Counted from the first letter of the stretch, positions 7,244 through 14,840 are shown. The stretch is 29,664 nt of DNA from an uncultured Treponema sp. (GCA_937894335.1 CALCRU010000076.1:1-29664), one strand, 5' to 3'. The notes: generated from the letters alone by a model not told the origin. Made by a program: numbers and translations.

Positions 7244-7270
7244 GAGGCGCCATCCGTGGCGCCTCTTTTA
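7244..7270 (+). terminator. Intrinsic terminator of cheR-cheB
   Basis: GAGGCGCC (7244-7251) and GGCGCCTC (7258-7265) form an 8-bp perfect stem with a 6-base loop, followed by TTTT. Confidence 0.92.
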
Positions 7271-7327
7271 CACTTTTTCTAATGCACATTATTATGCTGT
7301 CTCCATACGCCTTGACAGTTTCTTACC

Positions 7328-7356
7328 TTGCGGACATCTTAAAAAGACTGTATAAT
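7328..7356 (+). promoter_or_regulatory. Promoter of the polyprenyl synthase operon, leaderless arrangement
   Basis: TTGCGG (7328-7333) and a perfect TATAAT (7351-7356), 17-base spacing. ATG 7363 follows the -10 box after six bases, coinciding with the expected transcription start. Confidence 0.65.
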
Positions 7357-7362
7357 GTAGCC

Positions 7363-8445
7363 ATGAATAGCAAATACTCGCCCTACCTTTTAAGGTGCGA
7401 AGAAGAAATACATAAGGCATTGCCTCAGAATCCCTCAAAAGACTGGCTTGAGCAGAGTTTTGGAAAACTTGATTCCGCTGTGCAGGTGGAGCATGTACAG
7501 CCCCTCATAGAGCCTACACTTTCGCTGGTAAACCTTGGTGGCAAACGGTGGAGACCCCTTCTTTTAGTTCTTACAGCCCAAGCCTATCTTACAAAGACAG
7601 GTAAATTTTCTCAGGAGTCCATGGAAGACATATATGCCCTTGTTCCCCTTGTTGAATTCATCCATACGGCAAGCCTGATTCACGACGACATAGAAGACCG
7701 TTCCGATTCCCGACGGGGTAAGCCCTGCGCCTACATTACCTACGGAACAGACACTGCAATAAATGCCGCCACATGGCTTTACTTTGAAGCCGCATCTTGC
7801 ATACAAAGGTCCCACCTTGACGAAGAAACAAAAATGGCCCTGTACGCCTGCTACAGTCAGGAAGTAAGAAGGCTACATTTGGGTCAGGCTATGGACATTG
7901 CATGGCACAACAGTAACGAGGCGGAACCTTCTCCTCAGGAATATCTTGCAATGGTTCAGAACAAGACGGGAACTCTTGCCTCTCTTGCAGTAAGAACAGG
8001 ACTCCTTGCAACCCACGGCGAACCTAAAGCAATAGAAAAACTTACTAACTCCGCCAAACAGATTGGAGCAGGATTTCAAGTTATAGATGATGTGCTAAAC
8101 CTTACAAGCGGAAATGCAGGCAAAAACCGTGGTGACGACATTGTGGAAGGAAAAAAATCTCTCCCTGTAATGCTCTTCATGACCTCATGCAGAAAAGAAA
8201 ATCAAGACGAAAAAATTTCAGAACTAAAGAACTGCTTTACTCAGGCAAAAGCGGAAGGAATAAAAAGTCCAGCTGTAGAAAGAGCAATAGAACTGCTTTC
8301 TAAAAATGGAGCCATAGAAAAGGCAAGACAGCAGGGAATCAGTTTTATAGAAAATGCCTGTTCCACATTTGAAAATTACTTTGGAAAAGACAACGAAGCC
8401 TCGTGCCTCATTACCGCTCTTTTCAGGGAGATGGCAAATGGTTGA
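7363..8445 (+). CDS. Polyprenyl synthetase family protein (trans-isoprenyl diphosphate synthase)
   Basis: Condenses allylic diphosphates with isopentenyl diphosphate to make a prenyl chain (geranyl, farnesyl or longer; product length not decided here). The 360-residue protein has GKRWRP (60-65), the first Asp-rich motif DDIED (108-112) and the second as DDVLN (222-226), where the last Asp is Asn, plus the KTG (201-203) and GKKSLP motifs. The frame is open from ATG 7282, but that start lies upstream of the TATAAT at 7351-7356; ATG 7363 is chosen because the promoter sits immediately before it. It overlaps the TPR gene by eight bases and heads a three-gene operon. Confidence 0.88.
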   Translation: MNSKYSPYLLRCEEEIHKALPQNPSKDWLEQSFGKLDSAVQVEHVQPLIEPTLSLVNLGGKRWRPLLLVLTAQAYLTKTGKFSQESMEDIYALVPLVEFIHTASLIHDDIEDRSDSRRGKPCAYITYGTDTAINAATWLYFEAASCIQRSHLDEETKMALYACYSQEVRRLHLGQAMDIAWHNSNEAEPSPQEYLAMVQNKTGTLASLAVRTGLLATHGEPKAIEKLTNSAKQIGAGFQVIDDVLNLTSGNAGKNRGDDIVEGKKSLPVMLFMTSCRKENQDEKISELKNCFTQAKAEGIKSPAVERAIELLSKNGAIEKARQQGISFIENACSTFENYFGKDNEASCLITALFREMANG

Positions 8446-8962
8446 AAGTTCCGAAAAACTGAACAATCAGGCTATTCATCTTGCAGAACAGGGAGAATAT
8501 CCCGAAGCCATTGCATGCCTTAAACGGGCGCTCACAATGGAAAAGGAAAACTACCTTCTTTGGTTCAATTTGGGAGTTACTTACCGCGACTCAGGAGACC
8601 TACAGGCAGCAAAAGAAGCAATGGAAAAAGCCATAGACTGCAACGATAAGGACGAAGAAACCATAGAAGCCCTTGCCATTTTATGCTACAACATGGGTCA
8701 ACTGGACGAGGCCCTGACATACTGCGAAATGGGACTTCAGCTTAACGATTCAAACAGTCACCTTTGGAACACAATGGGAGTCCTTTTTTTTAACGAAAAT
8801 CTCTACCCAGAGGCAGCAGAAGCATTTGAACAGGCGGTTACCATAAACCCTTACTACTACGATGCCCTTTACAATCTGCACGATGCCTACGAAGAACTGG
8901 GAAACACTGTTGGCATGCAGGAATGTTCCCGACGGATGAAGTTGATTAAAGAGAAAAACTGA
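8438..8962 (+). CDS. Tetratricopeptide repeat protein
   Basis: A 174-residue cytoplasmic-looking protein composed almost wholly of TPR helices: units begin near EKLNNQAIHLAEQGEYPEA, YLLWFNLGVTYRDSGDLQAA, EALAILCYNMGQLDEA, HLWNTMGVLFFNENLYPEA and YDALYNLHDAYEELG. Such repeats mediate protein-protein contacts; no enzyme domain is present. ATG 8438 is chosen over in-frame upstream starts because AGGGAG stands seven bases before it and the repeats begin there. It overlaps the end of the polyprenyl synthase gene by eight bases and the RseC-like gene by one (TGATG), so the three are translationally coupled. Specific partner unknown. Confidence 0.85.
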   Translation: MVESSEKLNNQAIHLAEQGEYPEAIACLKRALTMEKENYLLWFNLGVTYRDSGDLQAAKEAMEKAIDCNDKDEETIEALAILCYNMGQLDEALTYCEMGLQLNDSNSHLWNTMGVLFFNENLYPEAAEAFEQAVTINPYYYDALYNLHDAYEELGNTVGMQECSRRMKLIKEKN

Positions 8963-9375
8963 TGAAAGAAAACTGCATTGTAACTAGCATTCAGAATTCA
9001 CAAATAACAGTAAGCCCACTTTCGCTAGAAGCATGCGCATCATGCACTGCCGACTGTAGCCACAAAGGCACTGAGTTTACAGTAGTAAATCCGCATAGGC
9101 TTGAAGTAAAGGTTGGCTCTGTGGTAAAGATAGACAGCTCCCGCAAGGCACAAGCTTTGCAGGGAATAGTTTCGCTTTTAATTCCCTTTGTGGCGGCGGT
9201 TACACTATGGTTCTGTGCGTCATTTATTGCAGGCATTTTTGGCATTCCTGCCAGCGAAGGATGGAAGGCCGCATGCACACTAACAGGACTCTTTGTTTCG
9301 GCAGCCCTAGTCCTTCTTGTAACCCGAACCCATCCCCTACCCGGCATTCCCCAAATAGTGGAACTTGTACAGTAA
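8962..9375 (+). CDS. rseC: RseC/MucC-like membrane protein (SoxR-reducing system family)
   Basis: The 137-residue protein fits the RseC family layout: an N-terminal soluble part with a cysteine cluster (Cys25, Cys28, Cys32 in ACASCTADCSHKG), a small beta segment (LEVKVGSVVKID), and two predicted membrane helices (about 68-94 and 100-121). RseC homologues act with the Rnf electron-transport complex or SoxR reduction in proteobacteria; in spirochaetes the role is not established, though Rnf-linked redox work is plausible. The start overlaps the TPR stop codon (TGATG). It is the last gene of the operon; pyrG then has its own promoter. Family assignment is from layout and cysteine spacing. Confidence 0.7.
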   Translation: MKENCIVTSIQNSQITVSPLSLEACASCTADCSHKGTEFTVVNPHRLEVKVGSVVKIDSSRKAQALQGIVSLLIPFVAAVTLWFCASFIAGIFGIPASEGWKAACTLTGLFVSAALVLLVTRTHPLPGIPQIVELVQ

Positions 9376-9401
9376 AACATACAAGCATTCTGGCAGGGGA
9401 T

Positions 9402-9430
9402 TTGCGCAAGGTGACGCAATTTGCTATAAT
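9402..9430 (+). promoter_or_regulatory. Promoter of pyrG-lptCAB, near-leaderless arrangement
   Basis: TTGCGC (9402-9407) and a perfect TATAAT (9425-9430), 17-base spacing. Only eight bases separate the -10 box from the pyrG ATG at 9439, leaving a leader of roughly two bases and no Shine-Dalgarno. Confidence 0.65.
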
Positions 9431-9438
9431 TTTCCATC

Positions 9439-11037
9439 ATGAGTAAGTACATTCTAGTTACCAGTGGAGTTTGCTCAAGTCTTGGCAAGGGAGTTGCATC
9501 TAGCACAATCGGAAGCCTCCTTGAATGCAGCGGTCTTAAAATCGCAATGATAAAGTGCGATCCCTACATCAATGTAAACGCCGGAAACATAAGTCCCTAT
9601 CAGCATGGCGAAGTGTATGTTACCGAAGACGGAGCCGAAACAGATCTGGACCTGGGAAACTTTAGTCGGTTTACCTCCGTAAACTTAAGTGACGAAAACT
9701 GCATTACAATCGGAAAAGTGTACGAAAATGTAATCCGCAACGAAAGAGCAGGACGATACAATGGCCGCACTGTTCAGGTAATTCCCCACATCACCGACGA
9801 AATAAAGCGGCGTCTGCGCAACATAGGAGACAAAACTCAGGCCGATGTTGTGGTAGTAGAAATAGGGGGAACCGTTGGCGACATAGAAGCAGTGCCCTAC
9901 CTTGAAGCAGCCCGTCAGTTCATGCGCGAAATGGGAAAGGGAAACTCACTCTGCATCCACCTTACTCTTGTTCCTGTAATTACGGGCGGAGAATTAAAAT
10001 CAAAGCCTACACAGCATTCAGTAAAGCAACTGCAGGAAATAGGAATTAGACCCGACATACTTCTTTGTCGCTGCGAAGTTCCCGTAGAAGAAGGCATGAA
10101 GAAAAAAATTGCCGCCTTCTGCAATGTGGCACAGGGAAGCGTCTTTACCTCGCCTGATGTAGAAAAATCAATTTACGAACTCCCCCTTATCTTCCACCAG
10201 CAAGGACTTGACGCAAAGATTCTTGAAAAGCTAGAGCTAGGAAACAGAAAAACAAATGTAAGCACTTGGGAAAAATTTCTGGACAGACTGAATCATCCTT
10301 CAAAAAAAGTTACCGTTGCAATGGTAGGCAAAAAAGATTATTTGGACGACTGCTACAAGTCAGTGCGTGAATCTCTTTTGCATGCGGCAGTTACTGGAAG
10401 CGATGCGGAACTCTGCGTAAAAAAAGTTGACTCCGAACTTCTAGAAAAAGAATCAGACATAGCACCCTACTTTGAAGGTGTAGACGGAATTGTAATTCCA
10501 GGAAACTACGGTCAGCGCGGATTTACAGGACTTTTAAAAACGGTAAAGTTTGCAAGAGAAAACAAAATCCCCTATTTAGGAATTGATTTAGGAATGCAAC
10601 TTATGGCAATAGAAGCGGCACGAAGTCTCTGCGGATGGGAAGACGCCGACACTACAGAATTCATGCAGAATTCAAGCCACGCCGTAATCAGCCTGCCAGA
10701 AGAACAGTCTGGTTCAACTGCAGCCGCTGTAATGAAACTGGGAGCCTCTTCTTTAGACATTGAAAAAGGAACAAAACTAAACTCAATATATAAATCTCAA
10801 CGGATTATAGAAAGGCATCGCTCAAAGTACACCTTTGACCGCCACTACGAAGCTGCCCTTGCAGAAAAAGGTCTTATTACCAGCGCATATTCCACTGGCG
10901 ACAGGCAGACAGAAGCCTTTGAATGGAAAGACCATCCCTGGGGAATCGGAGTTCAGTATCATCCTGAATTTGTAAGCAGACCTTCTGCGCCACATCCGCT
11001 GTTCAAGGCGTTCATAGAAGAAGCCCTAAAAAAATGA
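9439..11037 (+). CDS. pyrG: CTP synthase with a defective glutaminase domain (catalytic Cys replaced by Asp)
   Basis: Makes CTP from UTP, ATP and a nitrogen donor. The 532-residue protein has the full synthase domain (SGVCSSLGKGV at 9-19; KCDPYINVNAG; HGEVYVTEDGAETDLDLG; IGGTVGDIEAVP; SVKQLQEIGIRPD) and a C-terminal class I glutamine amidotransferase domain. In the latter the nucleophile motif reads GIDLGMQ: Asp383 (codon GAT, 10585-10587) replaces the Cys that attacks glutamine. The oxyanion loop is GNYG (355-358) rather than GGFG. His508 and Glu510 (YHPEF) remain. The frame is clean on both sides, so this is not a frameshift. Inference: glutamine cannot be hydrolysed and ammonia is used directly. 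It is the first gene of an operon; its stop overlaps lptC (ATGA). Confidence 0.95.
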   Translation: MSKYILVTSGVCSSLGKGVASSTIGSLLECSGLKIAMIKCDPYINVNAGNISPYQHGEVYVTEDGAETDLDLGNFSRFTSVNLSDENCITIGKVYENVIRNERAGRYNGRTVQVIPHITDEIKRRLRNIGDKTQADVVVVEIGGTVGDIEAVPYLEAARQFMREMGKGNSLCIHLTLVPVITGGELKSKPTQHSVKQLQEIGIRPDILLCRCEVPVEEGMKKKIAAFCNVAQGSVFTSPDVEKSIYELPLIFHQQGLDAKILEKLELGNRKTNVSTWEKFLDRLNHPSKKVTVAMVGKKDYLDDCYKSVRESLLHAAVTGSDAELCVKKVDSELLEKESDIAPYFEGVDGIVIPGNYGQRGFTGLLKTVKFARENKIPYLGIDLGMQLMAIEAARSLCGWEDADTTEFMQNSSHAVISLPEEQSGSTAAAVMKLGASSLDIEKGTKLNSIYKSQRIIERHRSKYTFDRHYEAALAEKGLITSAYSTGDRQTEAFEWKDHPWGIGVQYHPEFVSRPSAPHPLFKAFIEEALKK

Positions 11038-11588
11038 AAAAGAAGCACACCGAAGCCGGCATAGTAATTTTGTTCGCGCTTATGACAGGTTCATGCACCC
11101 TGCATTACGGTGAGCAGCAGAGGACAGAAGACAAATATCCCGAACTAACTTTTTCAAATGTAACTGTAACCCGTTACGAAGACGCTAGTGAAACCATGCA
11201 GATAAAGGCGGCAGTTCTTGAGCAGTACAAGAACCAGTCTCTCTATGCAAGAGAGGCGAAATTTAAAATTTGGAACGAAGACAAGGAACTAGAAACAGAA
11301 GGCTCTTGCACCCTGCTTGGCATAGACACCGAAAACGAAATCTATTCCATGTTCAACTCAATAAGAGTAAAGACGCTAAAACAGGACATGGAACTTTATG
11401 CCGAAAACTTAATGTGGAACGCAAAGACGGAACAGCTTATTTCTGGAAAGAATGATTTGGTAAGCATAAAGCAAGACGGAGTAAGCATTTCTGGCACAGG
11501 ATTTTCTGCAAGCGGAATAAGCAAAAATTTTTCGTTTACTGGAGCAGTGACTGGAACAGTTCAAAATGACGAAGGAGGTGAAAAATGA
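11034..11588 (+). CDS. lptC: LptC-like component of envelope lipid export
   Basis: LptC links the inner-membrane LptBFG exporter to the periplasmic LptA bridge. The 184-residue product has an N-terminal hydrophobic segment ending MTGSC (possible relaxed spirochaetal lipobox, Cys21), then the beta-jellyroll-like pattern of the LptC/YrbK family: PELTFSNVTVTRYED, MQIKAAVLEQYKNQSLYAREAKFKIW, and strands typical of OstA folds. Identification rests on this pattern and on position directly before lptA and lptB. Start ATG overlaps the pyrG stop (ATGA). A lipoprotein anchor instead of a transmembrane anchor would differ from E. coli LptC; lipidation is a prediction. Confidence 0.75.
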   Translation: MKKKHTEAGIVILFALMTGSCTLHYGEQQRTEDKYPELTFSNVTVTRYEDASETMQIKAAVLEQYKNQSLYAREAKFKIWNEDKELETEGSCTLLGIDTENEIYSMFNSIRVKTLKQDMELYAENLMWNAKTEQLISGKNDLVSIKQDGVSISGTGFSASGISKNFSFTGAVTGTVQNDEGGEK

Positions 11589-12241
11589 AAGCAGTAAAAA
11601 TCAGCAGGACACTTTTTATTCTGACTGCACTCCTTGCATTTTGCCGACCAATCTGCATCTACGGGGAAACAATTACTTTTTCTGCAGATAGCATGACGGG
11701 TAACGCCTCTGACACAAACACAAAAACAGTACTAAGGGGAAACGCCCACATAGTAACAGAAACTCTTGAACTTACCGCCGACAAAATAGAACTTTCTGGA
11801 GAAGACTTTCGCTTTATAAAGGCTGAAGGAAACATCCGCGGAAAAAACACCGAAAGCGGACTAGACTTTACCTGCCAGAAACTTACCTATGACCGCACGA
11901 CAAAAGTTGCAACTTTGGAAGAAAGCGTTTCTCTTGACGACACCGAAAACGGAGTTAACGCAAGAGCAGAAAGAATTGAATATGACGACAAGTCTCATGT
12001 TGCCGTCATGCAAATTGCTATAACACTTACGCAAAAAGACAACACATGCACAGCCTCTTATGCGCTTTACGAAAAGGATTCACAGTTTCTTACCCTACAG
12101 GGAAATCCGCAAGTAGTACAGGGAACAGACACATTCCGCGCCCAGCAGATAACCCTGAATCTTGACACTCAGGAAATTACTTTGGACGGACGGGTAAGAG
12201 GTTCGGTAACGGTTACGCAAAAAAAGGAGGGAACAGAATGA
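11585..12241 (+). CDS. lptA: LptA/OstA-like periplasmic lipid-transport protein
   Basis: LptA oligomers form the periplasmic bridge carrying lipopolysaccharide or similar lipids to the outer membrane. The 218-residue protein has a signal peptide (residues 1-27, ending near YGE) and an OstA-N type repeat of strands: ITFSADSMTGNA, TVLRGNAHIVTETLELTADKIEL, KAEGNIRGKN, LDFTCQKLTYDRTTKVATLE, RAERIEYDDKSHVAVM and FRAQQITLNLDTQEITLDG. GGAGG lies a few bases before the ATG, which overlaps the lptC stop by four bases (ATGA); its own stop overlaps lptB likewise. Treponemes studied so far lack classical LPS, so the cargo may be another glycolipid; that is inference. Confidence 0.8.
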   Translation: MKAVKISRTLFILTALLAFCRPICIYGETITFSADSMTGNASDTNTKTVLRGNAHIVTETLELTADKIELSGEDFRFIKAEGNIRGKNTESGLDFTCQKLTYDRTTKVATLEESVSLDDTENGVNARAERIEYDDKSHVAVMQIAITLTQKDNTCTASYALYEKDSQFLTLQGNPQVVQGTDTFRAQQITLNLDTQEITLDGRVRGSVTVTQKKEGTE

Positions 12242-12969
12242 CGGAACACACTCTGCGCATTGCATCCCTTTACAAAAACTTTGGAAAGAAAAAAGTAGTT
12301 CAGGGAATTGACTTTAAAATGCACACCGGAGAAATCCTTGGACTTTTGGGACCAAACGGTTCGGGAAAGACGACAACCTTTTACATGATAGTAGGATTCC
12401 ACAAACCTACAAGCGGAGAAGTTTTTCTTGACGAGGAACGCATTACCACACTGCCCATGTACAAAAGGGCAAGGCTTGGCATTTCGTATCTGCCACAGGA
12501 ACCTTCCGTATTTAGAAAGCTGACTGTAGAAGAAAACATTTGGTCAATCATAGAAACAAGGAAAGACCTTGATGACGCACACAAGAAAAAACTTCTTGAA
12601 GAACTTATAGAAGAATTTTCTATAGGCCGCATAAGAAAGCAGGAAGCCTACACCCTAAGCGGAGGAGAACGCCGTCGTACCGAAATAGCACGCTCCCTTG
12701 CCATAGAACCCCACTTTCTGCTATTGGACGAACCCTTTGCTGGAATAGACCCCATTGCAGTTGCAGATATTAAGGCAATGATAAAACAACTTGCTTCTAA
12801 GGGAATAGGTATTCTGATTACCGACCACAATGTGCGCGACACTCTTGAAATTACAGAACGCTCCATAATTATTTCAACCGGACAGATTGTTATTTCTGGC
12901 ACTCGTCAGGAAATTCTCGACTCCCCCCTTGCCAGAGAGATTTATCTAGGAAAAGACTTTTCAATGTGA
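12238..12969 (+). CDS. lptB: LptB, ATPase of the lipid export ABC transporter
   Basis: Cytoplasmic ATP-hydrolysing subunit driving extraction of LPS-type lipids through LptFG (not encoded in this window). The 243-residue protein has Walker A GPNGSGKTT (38-46), Q-loop LPQEPSVFRKLTVEENI, signature LSGGERRR (from 140), Walker B LLLDEPFAG (161-169) and switch His197 in the motif ITDHNVRDTLEI, which is characteristic of LptB rather than other ABC proteins. GGAGGG precedes the ATG, which overlaps the lptA stop (ATGA). It ends the pyrG-lptCAB operon; the terminator at 13013-13042 follows. Confidence 0.93.
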   Translation: MTEHTLRIASLYKNFGKKKVVQGIDFKMHTGEILGLLGPNGSGKTTTFYMIVGFHKPTSGEVFLDEERITTLPMYKRARLGISYLPQEPSVFRKLTVEENIWSIIETRKDLDDAHKKKLLEELIEEFSIGRIRKQEAYTLSGGERRRTEIARSLAIEPHFLLLDEPFAGIDPIAVADIKAMIKQLASKGIGILITDHNVRDTLEITERSIIISTGQIVISGTRQEILDSPLAREIYLGKDFSM

Positions 12970-13012
12970 CTGTTTGCAGACTGGTGCTTCTTTGCGTAAG
13001 AGGGCCGCAAAC

Positions 13013-13060
13013 AAAAAAGCCATCCTGCGTGAGGATGGCTTTGCAATACTGTGAGTATTG
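13013..13060 (-). terminator. Terminator of the ribosomal operon, possibly shared with lptB
   Basis: AAGCCATCC (13017-13025) pairs with GGATGGCTT (13033-13041), loop 7 bases. Six A at 13013-13018 give a T-run on the minus strand, so it terminates leftward transcription; on the plus strand only three T follow. A second hairpin, CAATAC (13044-13049) with GTATTG (13055-13060), lies between it and the last gene of the leftward operon. Confidence 0.82.
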
Positions 13061-13066
13061 TTGGAA

Positions 13067-13303
13067 TTACTCGGCTGCAGGAGCTTCTGCCGCTGCGGCT
13101 GGAGCAGATGCCTTGGCAACCTTAGCATCTGCGCGTGCCTTGTTCTTCAAGTGGGCCTTGCAGAACTTGCAAACTTTAACTTTCTTGCCGTCAACTTCCT
13201 GCTCATAAAGAGTCTTAATCTGACCTGCACCACAAATTGCGCAAGTGCCGCGTCCGTGATTAGGCTCTTTGCGGATTCCTGTTCCACGATGTGACTTAGA
13301 CAT
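13067..13303 (-). CDS. Small zinc-ribbon-like protein at the end of the ribosomal operon, function unknown
   Basis: A 78-residue basic protein. Two Cys pairs, CAIC (21-24) and CKFC (45-48), are spaced like a zinc ribbon, preceded by a basic segment (SKSHRGTGIRKEPNHGRG) and followed by an Ala/Lys-rich, probably disordered tail. It begins three bases after the rplQ stop, has AGGAG before the ATG, and is the last gene of the operon. It is not one of the standard ribosomal proteins. The composition (basic, zinc ribbon, r-protein operon) suggests an RNA- or ribosome-associated role; from memory T. pallidum also has an uncharacterised gene after rplQ. Function not known. Confidence 0.8.
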   Translation of the reverse strand: MSKSHRGTGIRKEPNHGRGTCAICGAGQIKTLYEQEVDGKKVKVCKFCKAHLKNKARADAKVAKASAPAAAAEAPAAE

Positions 13304-13306
13304 AGC

Positions 13307-13765
13307 TTACTCCTTTTTGGCCTCAGTCTTTTTGGCATCGGCTTTCTTTGAGTCAGCCTTTGCAGACTTCTTAGCAGGTTTCTCGTTCTGATCTTCAGAA
13401 TCGGGAAGTTTGTAGTCAACAAGCTCAAGGATTACTACATCTGCAGCGTCTCCCTGGCGGAATCCCATTTTAAGGACTCTTGTGTATCCACCATTGCGAT
13501 CCTTCATGCGAGGACCAATATCGGTGAACAGCTTGTTAAGAATTTTTTCGTCTGCAATATATTTTGCAGCAATACGGCGGTTGTGCACGGTATCAACCTT
13601 TGCACGGGTAATAAGTTTTTCCGCTGCCTTACGAACTTCAAGGGCCTTTGCCTTTGTTGTAGTTACACGCTCATAACGGAAAAGAGATGTAACCATATTG
13701 CGTGACATAGCACGGCGGTGGGCAGAAGTACGTGAAAGCGGATTAAATCCAGTCATGTGGTTCAT
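13307..13765 (-). CDS. rplQ: Ribosomal protein bL17
   Basis: Large-subunit protein near the peptide exit side. The 152-residue product carries the family signature (MNHMTGFNPLSRTSAHRRAM; MVTSLFRYERVTTTKAKA; EVRKAAEKLITRAK; DVVILELV). The core ends near 125; the remaining C-terminal part is a Lys/Ala/Asp-rich low-complexity tail (AKKSAKADSKKADAKK) that most short bL17 proteins lack. ATG overlaps the rpoA stop region by four bases, so translation is probably coupled to rpoA. Confidence 0.97.
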   Translation of the reverse strand: MNHMTGFNPLSRTSAHRRAMSRNMVTSLFRYERVTTTKAKALEVRKAAEKLITRAKVDTVHNRRIAAKYIADEKILNKLFTDIGPRMKDRNGGYTRVLKMGFRQGDAADVVILELVDYKLPDSEDQNEKPAKKSAKADSKKADAKKTEAKKE

Positions 13766-14808
13766 TCGTTGTCATCCTTATCTGTACGCAAGTTGACATC
13801 CTTAAGATGGCTGTAATCAGTCATACCAAGTGTCAAGCCATGTTCTTCAAGCTTCTGCTTGATTTCTTCAAGGCTCTTCTTACCAAAGTTGCGTGTCTTG
13901 GTGATGTCGTCTTCCGTTTTCTTTGTTAATTCGCCAATAGTGCGAATGTTAGCATTTTTAAGGCAGTTTGATGAGCGAACGGAAAGTTCAAGCTCTTCCA
14001 CCGGAGTGTTAAGCAACTTTCTTACAACTTCATCGCCTTCGTCCAATTCTTCTCCAGAGGCATAGTCGCTCTCGTTAAAGTTCACAAAGATAGCAAAATA
14101 GTCTTTTGCAATTTTTGCGGCTTCGGCAAGTGCGTCATCTGGCTGAATTGTTCCATCAGTCCAAACCTCAAGGATAAGTTTGTCGTAATCATTACGCTGT
14201 CCTACGCGGCAAGGTTCAATAGAATATTTAACCTTTGGCACAGGAGAGAAGATGCAGTCCATGGGAAGCGTACCAACAACATCGATATAGCGTTCGTTCA
14301 CTTCTGCAGGAACATAACCCCTTCCCAAATCAACCTGAACCTCTATCTCAAGATGAGCATTATTCATCATGGTAAAGATTTCCTGACCCTTTGTCAGAAT
14401 TTCAAGCTGACCCGGTTTTTCAAAGTCGTCACTCTTTACAGTGCCTGGTCCTTTGAATTCGAAGAGAATTGTATCCTGTTCAATATCGTGAGGCAAGCGC
14501 AAACGAATTTGTTTTAAGCTATTCATTACCTCAAGCGTATCTTCGCTGATGTTTGGAATCGCATCAAATTCACTTGAAATAACATGAGGAACGCCGTCTG
14601 CATCATACGATGTAATGCGAACTGAAGAAATGGCGTATCCCTGAATGGAAGAAAGTAATACACGGCGCAATGTGTTGCCCACGGTAGTACCAAATCCCGG
14701 TTCAAATGGATAAGCCGTAAACTTTCCGTAGTTCGGGTTTGTCTCGAGATGCTCAAATGTAATGCCTTTGGGTTTCTTAAAACCTTTTAGCAGATTTTTG
14801 CGAGCCAT
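13762..14808 (-). CDS. rpoA: RNA polymerase alpha subunit
   Basis: Dimerises to scaffold RNA polymerase assembly; its C-terminal domain contacts UP elements and activators. The 348-residue protein has the N-terminal domain (GTTVGNTLRRVLLSSIQGYA, a universal alpha motif) and a C-terminal helix-hairpin-helix domain containing LSVRSSNCLKNANIRTIGEL and FGKKSLEEIKQKL, with the DNA-contacting Arg of VRSSNCL retained, so UP-element recognition is likely possible. AAAGGAG precedes the ATG. The 81-base gap before it holds two hairpins (14841-14887). Confidence 0.98.
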   Translation of the reverse strand: MARKNLLKGFKKPKGITFEHLETNPNYGKFTAYPFEPGFGTTVGNTLRRVLLSSIQGYAISSVRITSYDADGVPHVISSEFDAIPNISEDTLEVMNSLKQIRLRLPHDIEQDTILFEFKGPGTVKSDDFEKPGQLEILTKGQEIFTMMNNAHLEIEVQVDLGRGYVPAEVNERYIDVVGTLPMDCIFSPVPKVKYSIEPCRVGQRNDYDKLILEVWTDGTIQPDDALAEAAKIAKDYFAIFVNFNESDYASGEELDEGDEVVRKLLNTPVEELELSVRSSNCLKNANIRTIGELTKKTEDDITKTRNFGKKSLEEIKQKLEEHGLTLGMTDYSHLKDVNLRTDKDDNE

Positions 14809-14840
14809 CGGAACTCCTTTCGTTTTAGATATTTTGCAAA

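Noticed and set aside
7312..7317. TTGACA upstream of the polyprenyl synthase gene
   Set aside because: It is 33 bases from the TATAAT at 7351, too far; TTGCGG at 7328 has the right spacing, and no -10 box fits TTGACA at 17 bases.
8354..8437. N-terminal extension of the TPR protein
   Set aside because: It lies wholly within the polyprenyl synthase gene in another frame; the ribosome binding site AGGGAG and the repeats support ATG 8438.
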